From JAICYJ01 sp038212095 (lineage in GTDB: Bacteria > Actinomycetota > Thermoleophilia > Gaiellales > JAICJC01): a stretch of DNA of 64,000 bases. Shown here one piece after another: positions 53,045-61,524 of this stretch. The notes beneath the pieces are model-generated. The model saw only the letters and a list, made by a program, of their open reading frames with translations, did not search any database and was not told the DNA's origin. The stretch covers positions 71,058-135,057 of the forward strand of contig JBBQUW010000007.1 of the NCBI GenBank assembly GCA_038212095.1, in the 5' to 3' direction. Positions within the stretch are counted from its first letter, which is position 1. Each line of letters begins with the position of its first letter. Position numbers and translations under genes: made by a program.

Positions 53045-54054
53045 GAGTTCTCGTCACCGGTCATAAGGGCTACATCGGCAGCCACCTGGTCGAGCTGCTC
53101 AAGCAGCACGGCCACACGGTCACCGGCATCGACCTCGACCTGTTCCACGGCTGCGAGTGGGAGGCGCCGGTGGCGCCCGACGTCGAGCTGATCGCCGACG
53201 TGCGCAGCATCGATGCGCGGGTGGTGGATGGGCACGACGCCGTGTGTCACCTGGCGGCGATCTCGAATGACCCGATGGGCGATATGGACGAGGCGCTGAC
53301 GCTCTCGGTCAACCGTGACGCTTCGATCAGGCTGGCAACGCTGTGCAAGCAGGTCGGCGTGCCGCGCTTCCTGTTCTCGGGCAGCTGCTCGGTGTATGGA
53401 CAGGGCGAGACGCTCGACCTGGACGAGGGCGCCGCGCTCAACCCGCTGACCGCGTACGCCCGCTCGAAGATCGAGACCGAGGCGGCGGTGCGGCCGCTGG
53501 CCGGTCGCGACTTCTCGCCCACATACCTGCGAAATGCCACTGCGTATGGGCACTCGCCTGCACTTCGCATCGACCTGGTCGTGAACAACCTGCTGGCATG
53601 CGCTCATGCGCTGGGAGAGATCCGGATCATGAGCGATGGCTCGCCGTGGCGGCCGCTCACCCACTGCCGCGACATCGCGGCGGCCTTCGGGGCATGCCTG
53701 GAGGCTCCGCGCGAGTCGCTGCACAACCTGGCCGTCAACATCGGCGGCAACGCCGAGAACTACCAGGTGCGCGACGTCGCCGACCAGGTCAGGAGACTGG
53801 TGCCGACGGCGAGCATCGCCTACACCGGTGAGGTCGGTGCGGATCCACGTGACTACCGGGTCAACTTCGATCTGCTGGGCCGCGTGCTGCCCTCGTTCCG
53901 GTTGGAGTACACGCTGGAGAGCGGCATGCGCGAGCTGCACGAGCGCTACCGTCGGCACGGCTTCTCGGCCGCCGACTTCCAGGGTGCCCGGTTCGTCCGG
54001 CTGCGGACGCTGTCGACGCGCATGCACCTGCTGTCGCCTCCCCTGGCTGCGTGA
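53041..54054 (+). CDS. NAD-dependent nucleotide-sugar epimerase/dehydratase (extended SDR)
   Basis: 337 residues, ATG overlapping the LhgO-like gene; AGGAG lies about six bases upstream. Rossmann motif VLVTGHKGYIGSHLVELL, FSGSCSVYG with catalytic Ser, and YARSK (YxxxK). LRNATAYGHSPALRIDLVVNNL resembles epimerases of surface-glycan clusters. Whether it does the missing 4,6-dehydratase step, an epimerisation or a 4-keto reduction is open; the GHKG and ID-DLFHG pattern is unlike typical RfbG (CDP-glucose 4,6-dehydratase). Confidence 0.85.
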   Translation: MRVLVTGHKGYIGSHLVELLKQHGHTVTGIDLDLFHGCEWEAPVAPDVELIADVRSIDARVVDGHDAVCHLAAISNDPMGDMDEALTLSVNRDASIRLATLCKQVGVPRFLFSGSCSVYGQGETLDLDEGAALNPLTAYARSKIETEAAVRPLAGRDFSPTYLRNATAYGHSPALRIDLVVNNLLACAHALGEIRIMSDGSPWRPLTHCRDIAAAFGACLEAPRESLHNLAVNIGGNAENYQVRDVADQVRRLVPTASIAYTGEVGADPRDYRVNFDLLGRVLPSFRLEYTLESGMRELHERYRRHGFSAADFQGARFVRLRTLSTRMHLLSPPLAA

Positions 54055-54965
54055 GGATCCTCTTCACAGGGGCCAGCTCGTTCACCGGCTGCTGGTTCGC
54101 CCGGCAGCTGGCGTCGGACGGGCACCATGTCACGGTCACGCTGCGGTCGCAGGCCTACGTGGGACTGCGCGCCCGCCGGGTCGCTCTGCTCGACGGCTGC
54201 GACCGCGTGGTCGGCGTCTCGTTCGGCGACCGGCGGTTCCTGGAGCTGGCGCGGACGGGGGAGTGGGACATGCTGTGCGCGCACGGGGCGCAGGTGGATG
54301 GCTACCGCTCCCCGCAGTTCGATGTGGCCGCCGCTCTGGCCGCCAATACGCGCGCGGCCGGTGAGGTCGTCGGCTGCTTTCCGCGGCTTTTGGTGACCGG
54401 CAGCGTGTTCGAGCCGGGGGAAGGGGAGGGTGACGAGCAGCTACGCGCCCTCTCACCGTACGGGCTGTCGAAGGCGTTCACCGCCGAGACCCTCCGGTAT
54501 CACTGCGCGGTGACCGGTTCGTCGTTCGGAAAGTTCGTGATTGCCAATCCGTTCGGCCCGTTTGAGGAGGAGCGGTTCACCACCGGGCTGGTGCGGGCGT
54601 GGCGGCGCGGTGAGGCGCCGGCCGTGCGAACCGCCGAGTACGTCCGCGACAACGTGCACGTCTCGCTCCTGGCGCTGGCGTATGCCGACTTCGCGCGGCG
54701 GCTGCCCGAGGGCGGTTGGAACGGATCGCTGGGAGTCAGCGGCTACCGCGAGGCGCAGGGTGACTTCGCGCGGCGGTTTGGTAACGAGATCGGCTCCCGG
54801 CTGGGGATCGAGACGCCTCTCACGCTGTGCGCTCAGACCGAGTGGCTGGAGCCGGCGGTGCGGATCAACGCCGATCAGGTGGACGGCGCGGCGCTGGGCT
54901 GGAGCGAGCAGTCCGCGTGGGACGGGCTGGCCGGCTACTACGCCGACCTGCCCGACCCCGGGTAA
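54051..54965 (+). CDS. NAD(P)-dependent sugar reductase/epimerase-like SDR
   Basis: 304 residues from GTG 54051 (overlap). ILFTGASSFTGCWFARQLA is an atypical Rossmann loop (GxSSFTG), and SPYGLSKAFTAETL contains the YxxxK pair. FVIANPFGPFEEERFTTGLV and YVRDNVHVSLLALAY are like those of 4-keto-sugar reductases (abequose/paratose synthase-type SDRs), which would complete a CDP-3,6-dideoxyhexose path begun by RfbF and RfbH. Last gene of the plus arm; it overlaps tail to tail with the next gene by 28 bases. Confidence 0.8.
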   Translation: MRILFTGASSFTGCWFARQLASDGHHVTVTLRSQAYVGLRARRVALLDGCDRVVGVSFGDRRFLELARTGEWDMLCAHGAQVDGYRSPQFDVAAALAANTRAAGEVVGCFPRLLVTGSVFEPGEGEGDEQLRALSPYGLSKAFTAETLRYHCAVTGSSFGKFVIANPFGPFEEERFTTGLVRAWRRGEAPAVRTAEYVRDNVHVSLLALAYADFARRLPEGGWNGSLGVSGYREAQGDFARRFGNEIGSRLGIETPLTLCAQTEWLEPAVRINADQVDGAALGWSEQSAWDGLAGYYADLPDPG

Positions 54966-56044
54966 TGAGGCGGCGCTCGAGGGGGTGCCCGACCGCTGCC
55001 CGGCACCGGCCGGCGGATCGCCGGGTGGCTGCTGATCCTGGGGCCGACGACTGGGACTGTGCGATCGTGGGCGCCGGTCGCTCTGGCCGGCCGGCCGCTC
55101 GCGCGCGGCAGCACTGCCAGCGGCATCCAGGCCGGAGCGACCGCCACTGGCGAGGCGAGCATCCAGCCCATCCACCTGCGGACGGCGCGCGGGAGTACCT
55201 CGGCTCGCGAGGCGCGTGCGATCGGGGGAGCGGTGGCCACCGGCGGATGGCGGTGGCCGGCGCTGGGCCGGCGAGGCGGCTGGAGCCGCGGCAGCGAGGC
55301 GGCGATGGCGGAGCGCGTGGCCGCCGCGCGCGTTTGCATGATCACAACCGGGGTGCCCAGCGCCAGCGCTTCGCGCAGGCGTGCGAGCGCCGCGGCGCTC
55401 ACACGCAGGCAGCCGTGCGAGGCCGGCCGGCCGATCGAGGCGGGATCATTGGTGCCGTGGATCGCGAGCTGGTCGCCGCCGGCCCAGCTGGGTGGCAGGT
55501 TGGGCTGGTGGCCGGAGAGGCCGAAGGCGTACCAGCCAAACGGGCCGGAGGGGTCGCCCGTCGGCACGCGGTCGGTGACGCTGAACCGGCCGATGGGGGT
55601 AGAGGTGTCGGGCGCGCCGATGGCGACGGGGTAGGAGGCGATCGGCATGCGGCCATGCATCAGCCAGATCCTGCGCTCGCCGAGACTGGCACGGATCCAG
55701 GTGGCGGTGTGGCGCACCGCCAGGCCGCGCAGGTCGATCCATCCGGTCAGGCCGTTTGGGCGGATCGGCAGGATGACGTGGCCCCAACGACCGCCGGGGG
55801 TGGTGGCGGTGATCCACAGCCAGGTCGGTGTTCCCAGCGGCGTCGATCCGGGTAGCTGCGCGATCACGCGGCCGTTCGGGCGGGCGTGGACGATCGCGCC
55901 GTGCGGGGTCGTGACGAGCAGAAACCGCGGGCCGTCGGCGCCGCGCGCGGTCGCGGGCAGTGCGAGAGCGAGGGACGCCAACAACGACACCGCGGCAAGG
56001 CGGATGGTCAAACGGCGTGAGTCACGCACAGCGAGATACATCAT
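54938..56044 (-). CDS. L,D-transpeptidase (YkuD) with long Pro/Ala/Arg-rich tail
   Basis: 368 residues from the ATG at 56044 (MMYLAVRDSRRLTIRLAAVSLL, a signal peptide); an ATG at 56119 gives a longer cytoplasmic head. After an SH3-like region (FLLVTTPHGAIVHARPNGRVIAQL), the YkuD domain has TPIGRFSVTDRVP and HGTNDPASIG...SHGCLRVS with the catalytic Cys. A tail of about 110 low-complexity residues (His/Pro/Arg-rich) follows, absent from the paralogue at 37.3 kb, possibly wall-binding. Its 3' end overlaps the sugar SDR on the other strand. Confidence 0.86.
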   Translation of the reverse strand: MMYLAVRDSRRLTIRLAAVSLLASLALALPATARGADGPRFLLVTTPHGAIVHARPNGRVIAQLPGSTPLGTPTWLWITATTPGGRWGHVILPIRPNGLTGWIDLRGLAVRHTATWIRASLGERRIWLMHGRMPIASYPVAIGAPDTSTPIGRFSVTDRVPTGDPSGPFGWYAFGLSGHQPNLPPSWAGGDQLAIHGTNDPASIGRPASHGCLRVSAAALARLREALALGTPVVIMQTRAAATRSAIAASLPRLQPPRRPSAGHRHPPVATAPPIARASRAEVLPRAVRRWMGWMLASPVAVAPAWMPLAVLPRASGRPARATGAHDRTVPVVGPRISSHPAIRRPVPGSGRAPPRAPPHYPGSGRSA

Positions 56045-56482
56045 GGTTTGGGTCCCAGCGCGGCTCGCAGACCCCGCCGCGCGTGTCCATCCTATCGAAA
56101 AGAGTTGACGGGTTCCCACCTATCCACCAACTCGCTCCCAAATCACGCCATCCGCAGCCACAACTATTGGAGTCAAAGCTCTGTCGTGGTGGCGTTACGA
56201 GCATGACCTCGAGTCGGCGTAACTGCTCGGCATGGTTGAGCGAGTCGGCCCCGGCAGCGAAGCTGGAGTCAACGCCCGGGCGGTGGCCGCGTCGCTGATC
56301 GGATTGAGAGCCGTGATCACTGTGCTGGGTGTAAGTGCACCGCGATGAAAGTCATTTGGCGTTTGCCTAACACAGTTCTGGTGGTTGGGAGATAATCTTG
56401 CCGAACCCGCAATACAGGTTATGGTGCGCGCCCGTTGAGCGATATACCCGGGAGGCAGTGACGACCGCGCGCTGCAACGCGG
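56045..56482. other. 438-base stretch without a recognised gene
   Basis: Lies upstream of the L,D-transpeptidase (minus) and downstream of the tRNA terminator. It is less GC-rich than its surroundings around 56100-56200 and 56340-56400. A 38-codon plus-strand frame, ATG 56232 to TGA 56348, ending ASLIGLRAVITVLGVSAPR, looks helical and protein-like and could be a gene remnant. Nothing else was recognised. Confidence 0.4.
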
Positions 56483-56506
56483 AAAACCCCCGCTCGCGCA
56501 GGGGTT
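56483..56506 (-). terminator. Rho-independent terminator of tRNA-Glu
   Basis: On the minus strand, eleven bases after the tRNA: AACCCC-U-GC, loop GCGA, GC-G-GGGGUU, then UU. A nine-pair stem with one G-U pair and a U run (AAAA at 56483-56486 on the plus strand). Confidence 0.78.
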
Positions 56507-56516
56507 CCCGGAGAGG

Positions 56517-56589
56517 TACCGCATACCGGATTCGAACCGGTGTTACCGCCGTGAGAGGGCGGCGTCCTAGGCCCCTAGACGAATGCGGC
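56517..56589 (-). tRNA. tRNA-Glu (anticodon CTC)
   Basis: 73 bases on the minus strand. Acceptor GCCGCAT pairs with ATGCGGT (G1-U72, usual in tRNA-Glu), discriminator A. D arm contains CGTCTAGGGGCCTAGGACG; anticodon stem CCGCC/GGCGG with loop CTCTCAC, so the anticodon is CTC. T arm ACCGG-TTCGAAT-CCGGT. CCA is not encoded. Followed by a clear terminator. It reads GAG, the dominant Glu codon here. Confidence 0.95.
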
Positions 56590-56650
56590 ACGAGTCGCCG
56601 GAGGCCGCGGGATTCTAGCAAGGCGGCGGTGGCCAACGAGCAGCCGCGGC

Positions 56651-57040
56651 TCAGCCGTCGGCCACGATCGCATCCACCTCGATCTCGACCAGAAACCCGG
56701 GGGCGGCGAAGCCGACGACGCCAAGCATCGACGAGGCGGGGCGCACGTCGGCGAACCACTCGTGGTGCGCTCGGCCGACGTCGACCTGGTTGACCTCCAC
56801 GTCCACGACGTACATCCGCGTCCGCACCACGTCCGAGATCGAGGCACCCACAGCCTCCAGCGCACCGGCTATCCGCTCGAGTGCTGCCACCGACTGCGCG
56901 TAGGCTCCCGCCGGCGGCCGGCCATCGAGGCCCACGCCCAGCGTGCCCGACACCTGCACGTGCGGCCCGCAGCGGACGGCGCGCGAGTAGCCGATCCGCT
57001 GCTCCCACTCGGTATCGGTCGAGTACCTCTGCCGTTCCAT
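56651..57040 (-). CDS. RidA/YjgF/YER057c-family protein
   Basis: 129 residues from ATG 57040, with GGAGG five bases upstream. Motifs: IGYSRAVRCGPHVQVSGTLGVG at the N-terminus, AQSVAALERIAGALEAVGASISDVVRTRMYV, and AAPGFLVEIEVDAIV at the end (the Arg in VRTRMYV and Glu in EIEVDA are conserved active-site residues of imine deaminases). Family members hydrolyse reactive enamines/imines or have related roles. Divergent from the next gene. Confidence 0.9.
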   Translation of the reverse strand: MERQRYSTDTEWEQRIGYSRAVRCGPHVQVSGTLGVGLDGRPPAGAYAQSVAALERIAGALEAVGASISDVVRTRMYVVDVEVNQVDVGRAHHEWFADVRPASSMLGVVGFAAPGFLVEIEVDAIVADG

Positions 57041-57113
57041 GCCTGCCTCCGATCGTCGCGGGTCACCCGAACGGGCGTGGCGACGGCGGCCGCCGCGACC
57101 CATGATGGAGCAT

Positions 57114-57992
57114 ATGGGTCGCCCGTTCTCCCCACTCGGCGTGCTCGCGCTGCTCGCGGCGGCGCTGCTGGCCGTCGCGACCCCGGCCTCGGCCAGGTCG
57201 CTGGCGCCGACACCGGCCACGGTCAGCCTGCCGCCCGTGACCCCGTGTCCGGGATGCTGGCACCCGCCGCTACGCGTCAGCTGGCAGTGGCAGCTCGCCG
57301 GCCCGCCGAAGCAGCCGTTCCTCCCGGTGCAGATGTACGACATCGACGGCTTCGAGGCCGGCTCGGGTCTGGTCGCAGCGCTGCACCAGCTGCCCGGCCG
57401 CCACGTCGTCTGTTACATCAGCGCGGGATCGTGGGAGAGCTGGCGCCCGGACGCCTCACAGTTTCCCTCCGCAATCCGCGGCAAGGGTCTGGACGGCTGG
57501 CCGGGCGAGCGCTGGCTCGACATCCGCCAGTACCAGGGCGCGCTGGGAACGCTGATGCAGGCGCGGATCGAGATGTGCGCGGCAAAGGGCTTCGACGCGG
57601 TCGAGTTCGACAACGTCGAAGCCTATCTGAACGCTGCCGGCTTTCCGCTCACCGCCGGCGACCAGCTCATCTACAACACGTGGCTCGCAAATCAGGCTCA
57701 TGCACGAGGGCTGTCCGCCGTGCTGAAGAACGACATGCCGCAGATCCCCAGACTGCTGCCCTACTACGAGATGGCGTTGAACGAGCAGTGCTGGCAGTAC
57801 AGCGAGTGCACCACCGCGCAGAACGGCAGCTACGGCTACAACCAGTTCGTGAAGGGCGGCAAGCCGGTGTTCCAGGTCGAGTACCAGCTGTCGACGTCGG
57901 CCTTCTGCGCTCGCTCCAACCGGCAGAACTTCAACTCCCTGCGCAAGCACCTGCCGCTTGGCACCTACCGGGTGCCGTGCCGCGGCAGCTGA
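57114..57992 (+). CDS. Secreted GH114-type endo-alpha-1,4-polygalactosaminidase-like protein
   Basis: 292 residues from ATG 57114 (GGAG nearby); in-frame ATGs at 57102 and 57105 are possible. Signal peptide PLGVLALLAAALLAVATPASA. TIM-barrel features: PVQMYDIDGFEAG, VVCYISAGSWESWRPD, FDAVEFDNVEAYLN (conserved acidic residues) and GLSAVLKNDMPQIPRLL, with YYEMALNEQCWQYSEC. Members degrade galactosamine-rich polysaccharides such as Pel. Lies near other polysaccharide genes (GT2 synthase at 60-61.5 kb). Its end overlaps the GNAT gene tail to tail by 28 bases. Confidence 0.86.
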   Translation: MGRPFSPLGVLALLAAALLAVATPASARSLAPTPATVSLPPVTPCPGCWHPPLRVSWQWQLAGPPKQPFLPVQMYDIDGFEAGSGLVAALHQLPGRHVVCYISAGSWESWRPDASQFPSAIRGKGLDGWPGERWLDIRQYQGALGTLMQARIEMCAAKGFDAVEFDNVEAYLNAAGFPLTAGDQLIYNTWLANQAHARGLSAVLKNDMPQIPRLLPYYEMALNEQCWQYSECTTAQNGSYGYNQFVKGGKPVFQVEYQLSTSAFCARSNRQNFNSLRKHLPLGTYRVPCRGS

Positions 57993-58591
57993 CCGGCCAG
58001 CCGCTCCCTCAGCGCCCGCCGCGCGGCGGGCCACTCCCGGTCTGTGATCGAGTACCAGGCCGAGTCCCTCCAGCGATCGCCGTACATCAGCATGTGCTTG
58101 CGAGAGACGCCCTCGAACGTGGAGGGCAGCGCCGCCAGCGCCGCCCGCGCGCGCAGATTGAGGGCGTCGGTCTTGAACTCGACGCGGACGCACGCAAGCG
58201 GCCCGAAGGCGTGCTCGAGCATCAACAGCTTGGCCTCGCTGTTGACGCCGCCGCCCCATACGGCCGGCGAGACCAGCGTCCACCCGATCTCCAGGCCACG
58301 GTCGGCGGGCCGGAAGCTGACGAATCGGCTGCTACCGACGACCGTGCCGCCGGCGCGCAGCGTGGTGGCGAAGGCGAACTCGCTGCGCTCGGCGACGTTG
58401 GTGAGCGCCTCGTCGAACCAGCCGTCGAACAGCGCGCTGCTGGACGAGGCATCGATCTTCACCCATCGCCACACCGACGCATCGGTCAGCGCCTGCCGCA
58501 GCGGCTCACGGTGCCGCTCGGCCAGCGGCTCCAGCCGCGTACGCGAGCCCTCGAGCGTGGGCGGGTGGTCGAAGATCGAGAGCGTCGTCAT
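57965..58591 (-). CDS. GNAT-family N-acetyltransferase (RimJ/RimL-like)
   Basis: 208 residues from ATG 58591 (an ATG three codons upstream is possible). LEGSRTRLEPLAERHREPLRQAL at the start, acetyl-CoA fold elements FATTLRAGGTVVGSSRFVSF, GLEIGWTLVSPAVWGGGVNSEAKLLMLEHAF and VEFKTDALNLRARAALAALPSTFEGV. Similar to RimJ/RimL protein N-acetyltransferases; the real acceptor is not known. Confidence 0.88.
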   Translation of the reverse strand: MTTLSIFDHPPTLEGSRTRLEPLAERHREPLRQALTDASVWRWVKIDASSSSALFDGWFDEALTNVAERSEFAFATTLRAGGTVVGSSRFVSFRPADRGLEIGWTLVSPAVWGGGVNSEAKLLMLEHAFGPLACVRVEFKTDALNLRARAALAALPSTFEGVSRKHMLMYGDRWRDSAWYSITDREWPAARRALRERLAGQLPRHGTR

Positions 58592-58655
58592 CGGTACCAC
58601 GCAGCATGGCAGGTCGGCGCGATCCGGCGCCTGGCGCGATCTAGACTAGAGTCGC

Positions 58656-59603
58656 ATGACCGCCATCGACCACGCGACGGCTGTGCCGGTGGTGGGCCGT
58701 TTCGCTCCCAGTCCCAGCGGCCCGATGCACCTCGGGAACGCCTGTACGGCGCTGCTGGCCTGGCTTGATGCGCGTGCCCGTGGCGGCAGCATGGTGCTGC
58801 GGATCGAGGACCTCGACCGCGATCGCTGCCGGCCCGAGTATGCCGAACTCGTGCGGCAGGACCTGGCATGGCTGGGCCTCGACTGGGATCGCGAGACGCC
58901 GCCCCAGTCCCGCCGCGAGTCCGACCACCGCGCGGCCGTGGCGCGGTTGGATGCCCAAGGAGTGACCTATCCGTGCTTCTGCAGCCGCCGCGAGCTGACC
59001 GCGGCCTCCGCCCCGCACGGCGGCGAGCGCGCGTATCCCGGCACGTGTCGCAGGCTGACCGACGCCCAGCGGGAGCGACTCTCGTTCGACGGCCGGCGGG
59101 GTGCCCTGCGGGTGGTGATGCCCGACCGGCTGCCGGCCGTCGACGAGCGGCTGGTCGACGCTGGACGGCCGCGCCCCGGCAACGGCGGTGACGTGGTCGT
59201 GCGGCGATCGGACGGGCTGCATGCCTACCAGCTGGCGGTTGTGGTCGACGACGCGCGAGACGGCGTGACCGACGTCGTTCGCGGCGACGACCTGCGCCAG
59301 TCCACGCCGTGGCAGGCTGCGCTCCAGTTGATGCTCGGGCTGCCGACGCCGCGCTACGCCCACGTGCCGCTGGTGGTGGGGCCGGACGGCGAACGGCTGG
59401 CCAAGCGCCACGGCGCGGTGTCGCTGGCAGCGATGCGCGCGAGCGGCGTGCGGCCCGAGCGGCTGGTCGGTCTGCTTGCGCAGCTCAGCGTGGGGGACGG
59501 CGCGCCGGCGACGCCCGACCAGCTGGTGGCCGGGTTCCGGCTGGAGGACATGCCGCGCGAGCCGCTGGTGCTGGACGTCTCCGCGTTCGCGCAGCGCTGC
59601 TGA
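58656..59603 (+). CDS. gluQ: Glutamyl-Q tRNA(Asp) synthetase
   Basis: 315 residues from ATG 58656. A truncated GluRS without anticodon-binding domain: HIGH-type FAPSPSGPMHLGNACTALLAW and KMSKS-type GERLAKRHG; the zinc site CFCSRRELT...YPGTCRRLT is intact. Glutamylates queuosine in the wobble position of tRNA-Asp without binding as a full synthetase. TAGACT at 58642-58647 sits eight bases before the ATG and suggests a leaderless mRNA. Confidence 0.9.
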   Translation: MTAIDHATAVPVVGRFAPSPSGPMHLGNACTALLAWLDARARGGSMVLRIEDLDRDRCRPEYAELVRQDLAWLGLDWDRETPPQSRRESDHRAAVARLDAQGVTYPCFCSRRELTAASAPHGGERAYPGTCRRLTDAQRERLSFDGRRGALRVVMPDRLPAVDERLVDAGRPRPGNGGDVVVRRSDGLHAYQLAVVVDDARDGVTDVVRGDDLRQSTPWQAALQLMLGLPTPRYAHVPLVVGPDGERLAKRHGAVSLAAMRASGVRPERLVGLLAQLSVGDGAPATPDQLVAGFRLEDMPREPLVLDVSAFAQRC

Positions 59604-59619
59604 CCACGACCGCGGTCAG
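59600..59619. terminator. Hairpin shared by gluQ and greA stops
   Basis: CTGACC, eight-base interval, GGTCAG, with an inner GACCGCGGTC palindrome. Both stop codons (TGA of gluQ at 59601-59603, TGA of greA on the minus strand at 59618-59616) lie within the two arms. Compact convergent terminator candidate; no U run. Confidence 0.4.
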
Positions 59620-60071
59620 GCGATCGAGACGACCTGGGCCGACCAGGTCGAGCTGGGCGCCTGCACCGTGATGCTGTCGCCGACGCCGGCACCGATCAAA
59701 GCCTTGCCGAGCGGCGAGTGCGGCGAGACCGCGCCCGGGCCGCCGGCGTTCGAGATCGTCACGGTGGTCAGGTCGCCCTGATCGTCGCGGATCTCGACCC
59801 GCGACCCGGTGCCGGCCAGGCCGCCGTTTGCAACCGTGGCGCCGTCGATCACGACCGCGTGCGCCAGCTTGTGCTCGAGGATGGTGATCTGGCGCTCGAG
59901 CAGTCCCTGCTCGTTCTTGGCGGCGTGGTACTCGAAGTTCTCGGACAGGTCGCCGTGGCCACGAGCTACGGCGATAGCCTCGACGATCTCGGCCCGCCGC
60001 GGACCGCGCAGGTGGTCAAGCTCCGATTGCAGCCGCGCCATCTCGTCGCGGGTGAGCTCTGTGACGTCCAC
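59616..60071 (-). CDS. greA: Transcription elongation factor GreA
   Basis: 151 residues from GTG 60071. Coiled-coil tip-forming N-terminus: LTRDEMARLQSELDHLRGPRRAEIVEAIA, GHGDLSENFEYHAAKNEQGLLE (acidic tip and family motif), C-terminal FKBP-like domain with SPHSPLGKALIGAGVGD. Stimulates RNA cleavage by backtracked polymerase. TACGCT (minus strand 60083-60078) lies six bases before the start, suggesting a leaderless mRNA. Confidence 0.94.
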   Translation of the reverse strand: MDVTELTRDEMARLQSELDHLRGPRRAEIVEAIAVARGHGDLSENFEYHAAKNEQGLLERQITILEHKLAHAVVIDGATVANGGLAGTGSRVEIRDDQGDLTTVTISNAGGPGAVSPHSPLGKALIGAGVGDSITVQAPSSTWSAQVVSIA

Positions 60072-60122
60072 CTATGCAGCGTACCCGACCGGGCGCCGGC
60101 CGCGTGCCATCAAACAGCGAGG

Positions 60123-61524
60123 CTATACGGCGCCGAAGCCACGCCGCGGCATCGCGCCCCACGATCGCCGCCGCCGCATCACCAGGCTGCCGATCGCGGC
60201 CAGCCGGAAGCCGTCCATCAGCTGCCGGTACCCGAAGTTTTCACACAGGGCGAGCACGAGCAGATGGGCCAGCTCGCGTGGCCGCCGGTACATGCGGTAC
60301 CCGGTCTCCTCCAGCGAGCAGGCGGCGACCGTGGCCAGCGTCCCCAGCAGCCAGGCGCAGATCACGAATGCCGCCACCAGCCGGGGATCGACCATCCGGA
60401 ACGCCAGGCCGATCGGGAACATGATCCAGGCCAGCGCCTCGATCAGCGGACCGCCAAACTCGAACACGAGCAGGTAGGGGAGCGCGACCATCCCCGGCGC
60501 GCCGTAGCGCGGCCGGCAGAACATGCCCCGGTGGCTCCACAGCGACTCCCACAGGCCGCGGTGCCAGCGCCGGCGTTGGCGACCGAGCGTGGCCGCATCT
60601 TCGGGTACCTCCGTCCAGCAGACCGGGTCTGGGGCGTAGGCGACCCGGTAGTCGACGCCGCGATCGCGCATGTGACGGTGCAGACGGATGGTCAACTCCA
60701 GGTCCTCGCCGACCGTCTCCGCCCAGTAGCCCCCGGCCTCGACCAGCACGTCGCGGCGGAACAGCCCGAATGCTCCGGACACGATCATGAGCGAGTTGAT
60801 CGCGTCCCATCCCAGCCGGCCGAACAGGAACGCGCGCAGGTACTCGACGGCCTGGAACGCGGCCAGCCGGTTTTGGGGGACTCGTGTCTCGACCATGCGA
60901 CCCGCCTCGAATCGGCACGAGTTGGCGATCCGGATCGTGCCGCCCACGGCGACCACGCGCTCGGGGTCCTCGAGGACGGGGCGGACGATCACCGACAGCG
61001 CGTTTGGGTCGAGCCGAGTCGGCGTCGGTGACGACGACGTAGTCGTGCTGGGCCACGTCCAGCGCGCAGTTGAGGGCATCGGCGCGACCGCCGTTTGGCT
61101 TTCGCACCAGCGTTATCGAATGGGGCGCGGAGCAGTGCCAGACTTTGGTGGCCGGGAGATGATCCAGCTGACCGCGCGCCGCGATCGGCACCCGGCGCAG
61201 TCCGTACGCCTCTATCACTCGTTCGGCGGTGGCGTCGGTGGAGCCATCGTCCACGATCACCAGCTCAAAATGTGGATAGCGCTGGGCGAGCAGCGAGCCG
61301 GACGCGTCCACCACCGTCTCCTGTTCGTTGTAGGCCGCGACCAGGATCGAGATCGGCGGCGTCAGCGGTGATGCGAAGGCCTCCTCATACCATGTCCATC
61401 CGCGCCGGCGCACCTCGCGTTCCAGCCCTCGCCTGGCCAGCGGCCACATCGCCAGGTACGAGAGGTTGAGCCCGGCTGCATACAGCGTCGACAGCAGCCC
61501 CACCACCTCGATCATCGTCCTCAT
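60123..61524 (-). CDS. Processive GT2 polysaccharide synthase, membrane protein, single-base frameshift at about 61015-61020
   Basis: Starts at ATG 61524 (overlap with the HEAT gene). The first part, one N-terminal membrane helix, ISILVAAYNEQETVVDASGSLL, LVIVDDGSTDATAE and YVVVTDADS, is in one frame; the remainder, RLDPNALSVIVRPV, VSGAFGLFRRDVLVEAGGY, EDLELTIRLHRHM (ED), the processive QRRRWHRG (Q/RxxRW) motif and three C-terminal membrane helices, is in another. The shift falls in GAC TCG GCT CGA, where one missing base would restore GAC TCx CGG CTC GAC. It belongs to the IcaA/PgaC-like synthases of beta-linked polysaccharides. The uncorrected product would lack catalytic and membrane parts. 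Confidence 0.82.

Noticed and set aside
38487..57992. Three gene pairs overlapping by exactly 28 bases (nfo/arfB, SDR/L,D-transpeptidase, GH114/GNAT)
   Set aside because: Different orientations and no shared sequence; treated as coincidence.
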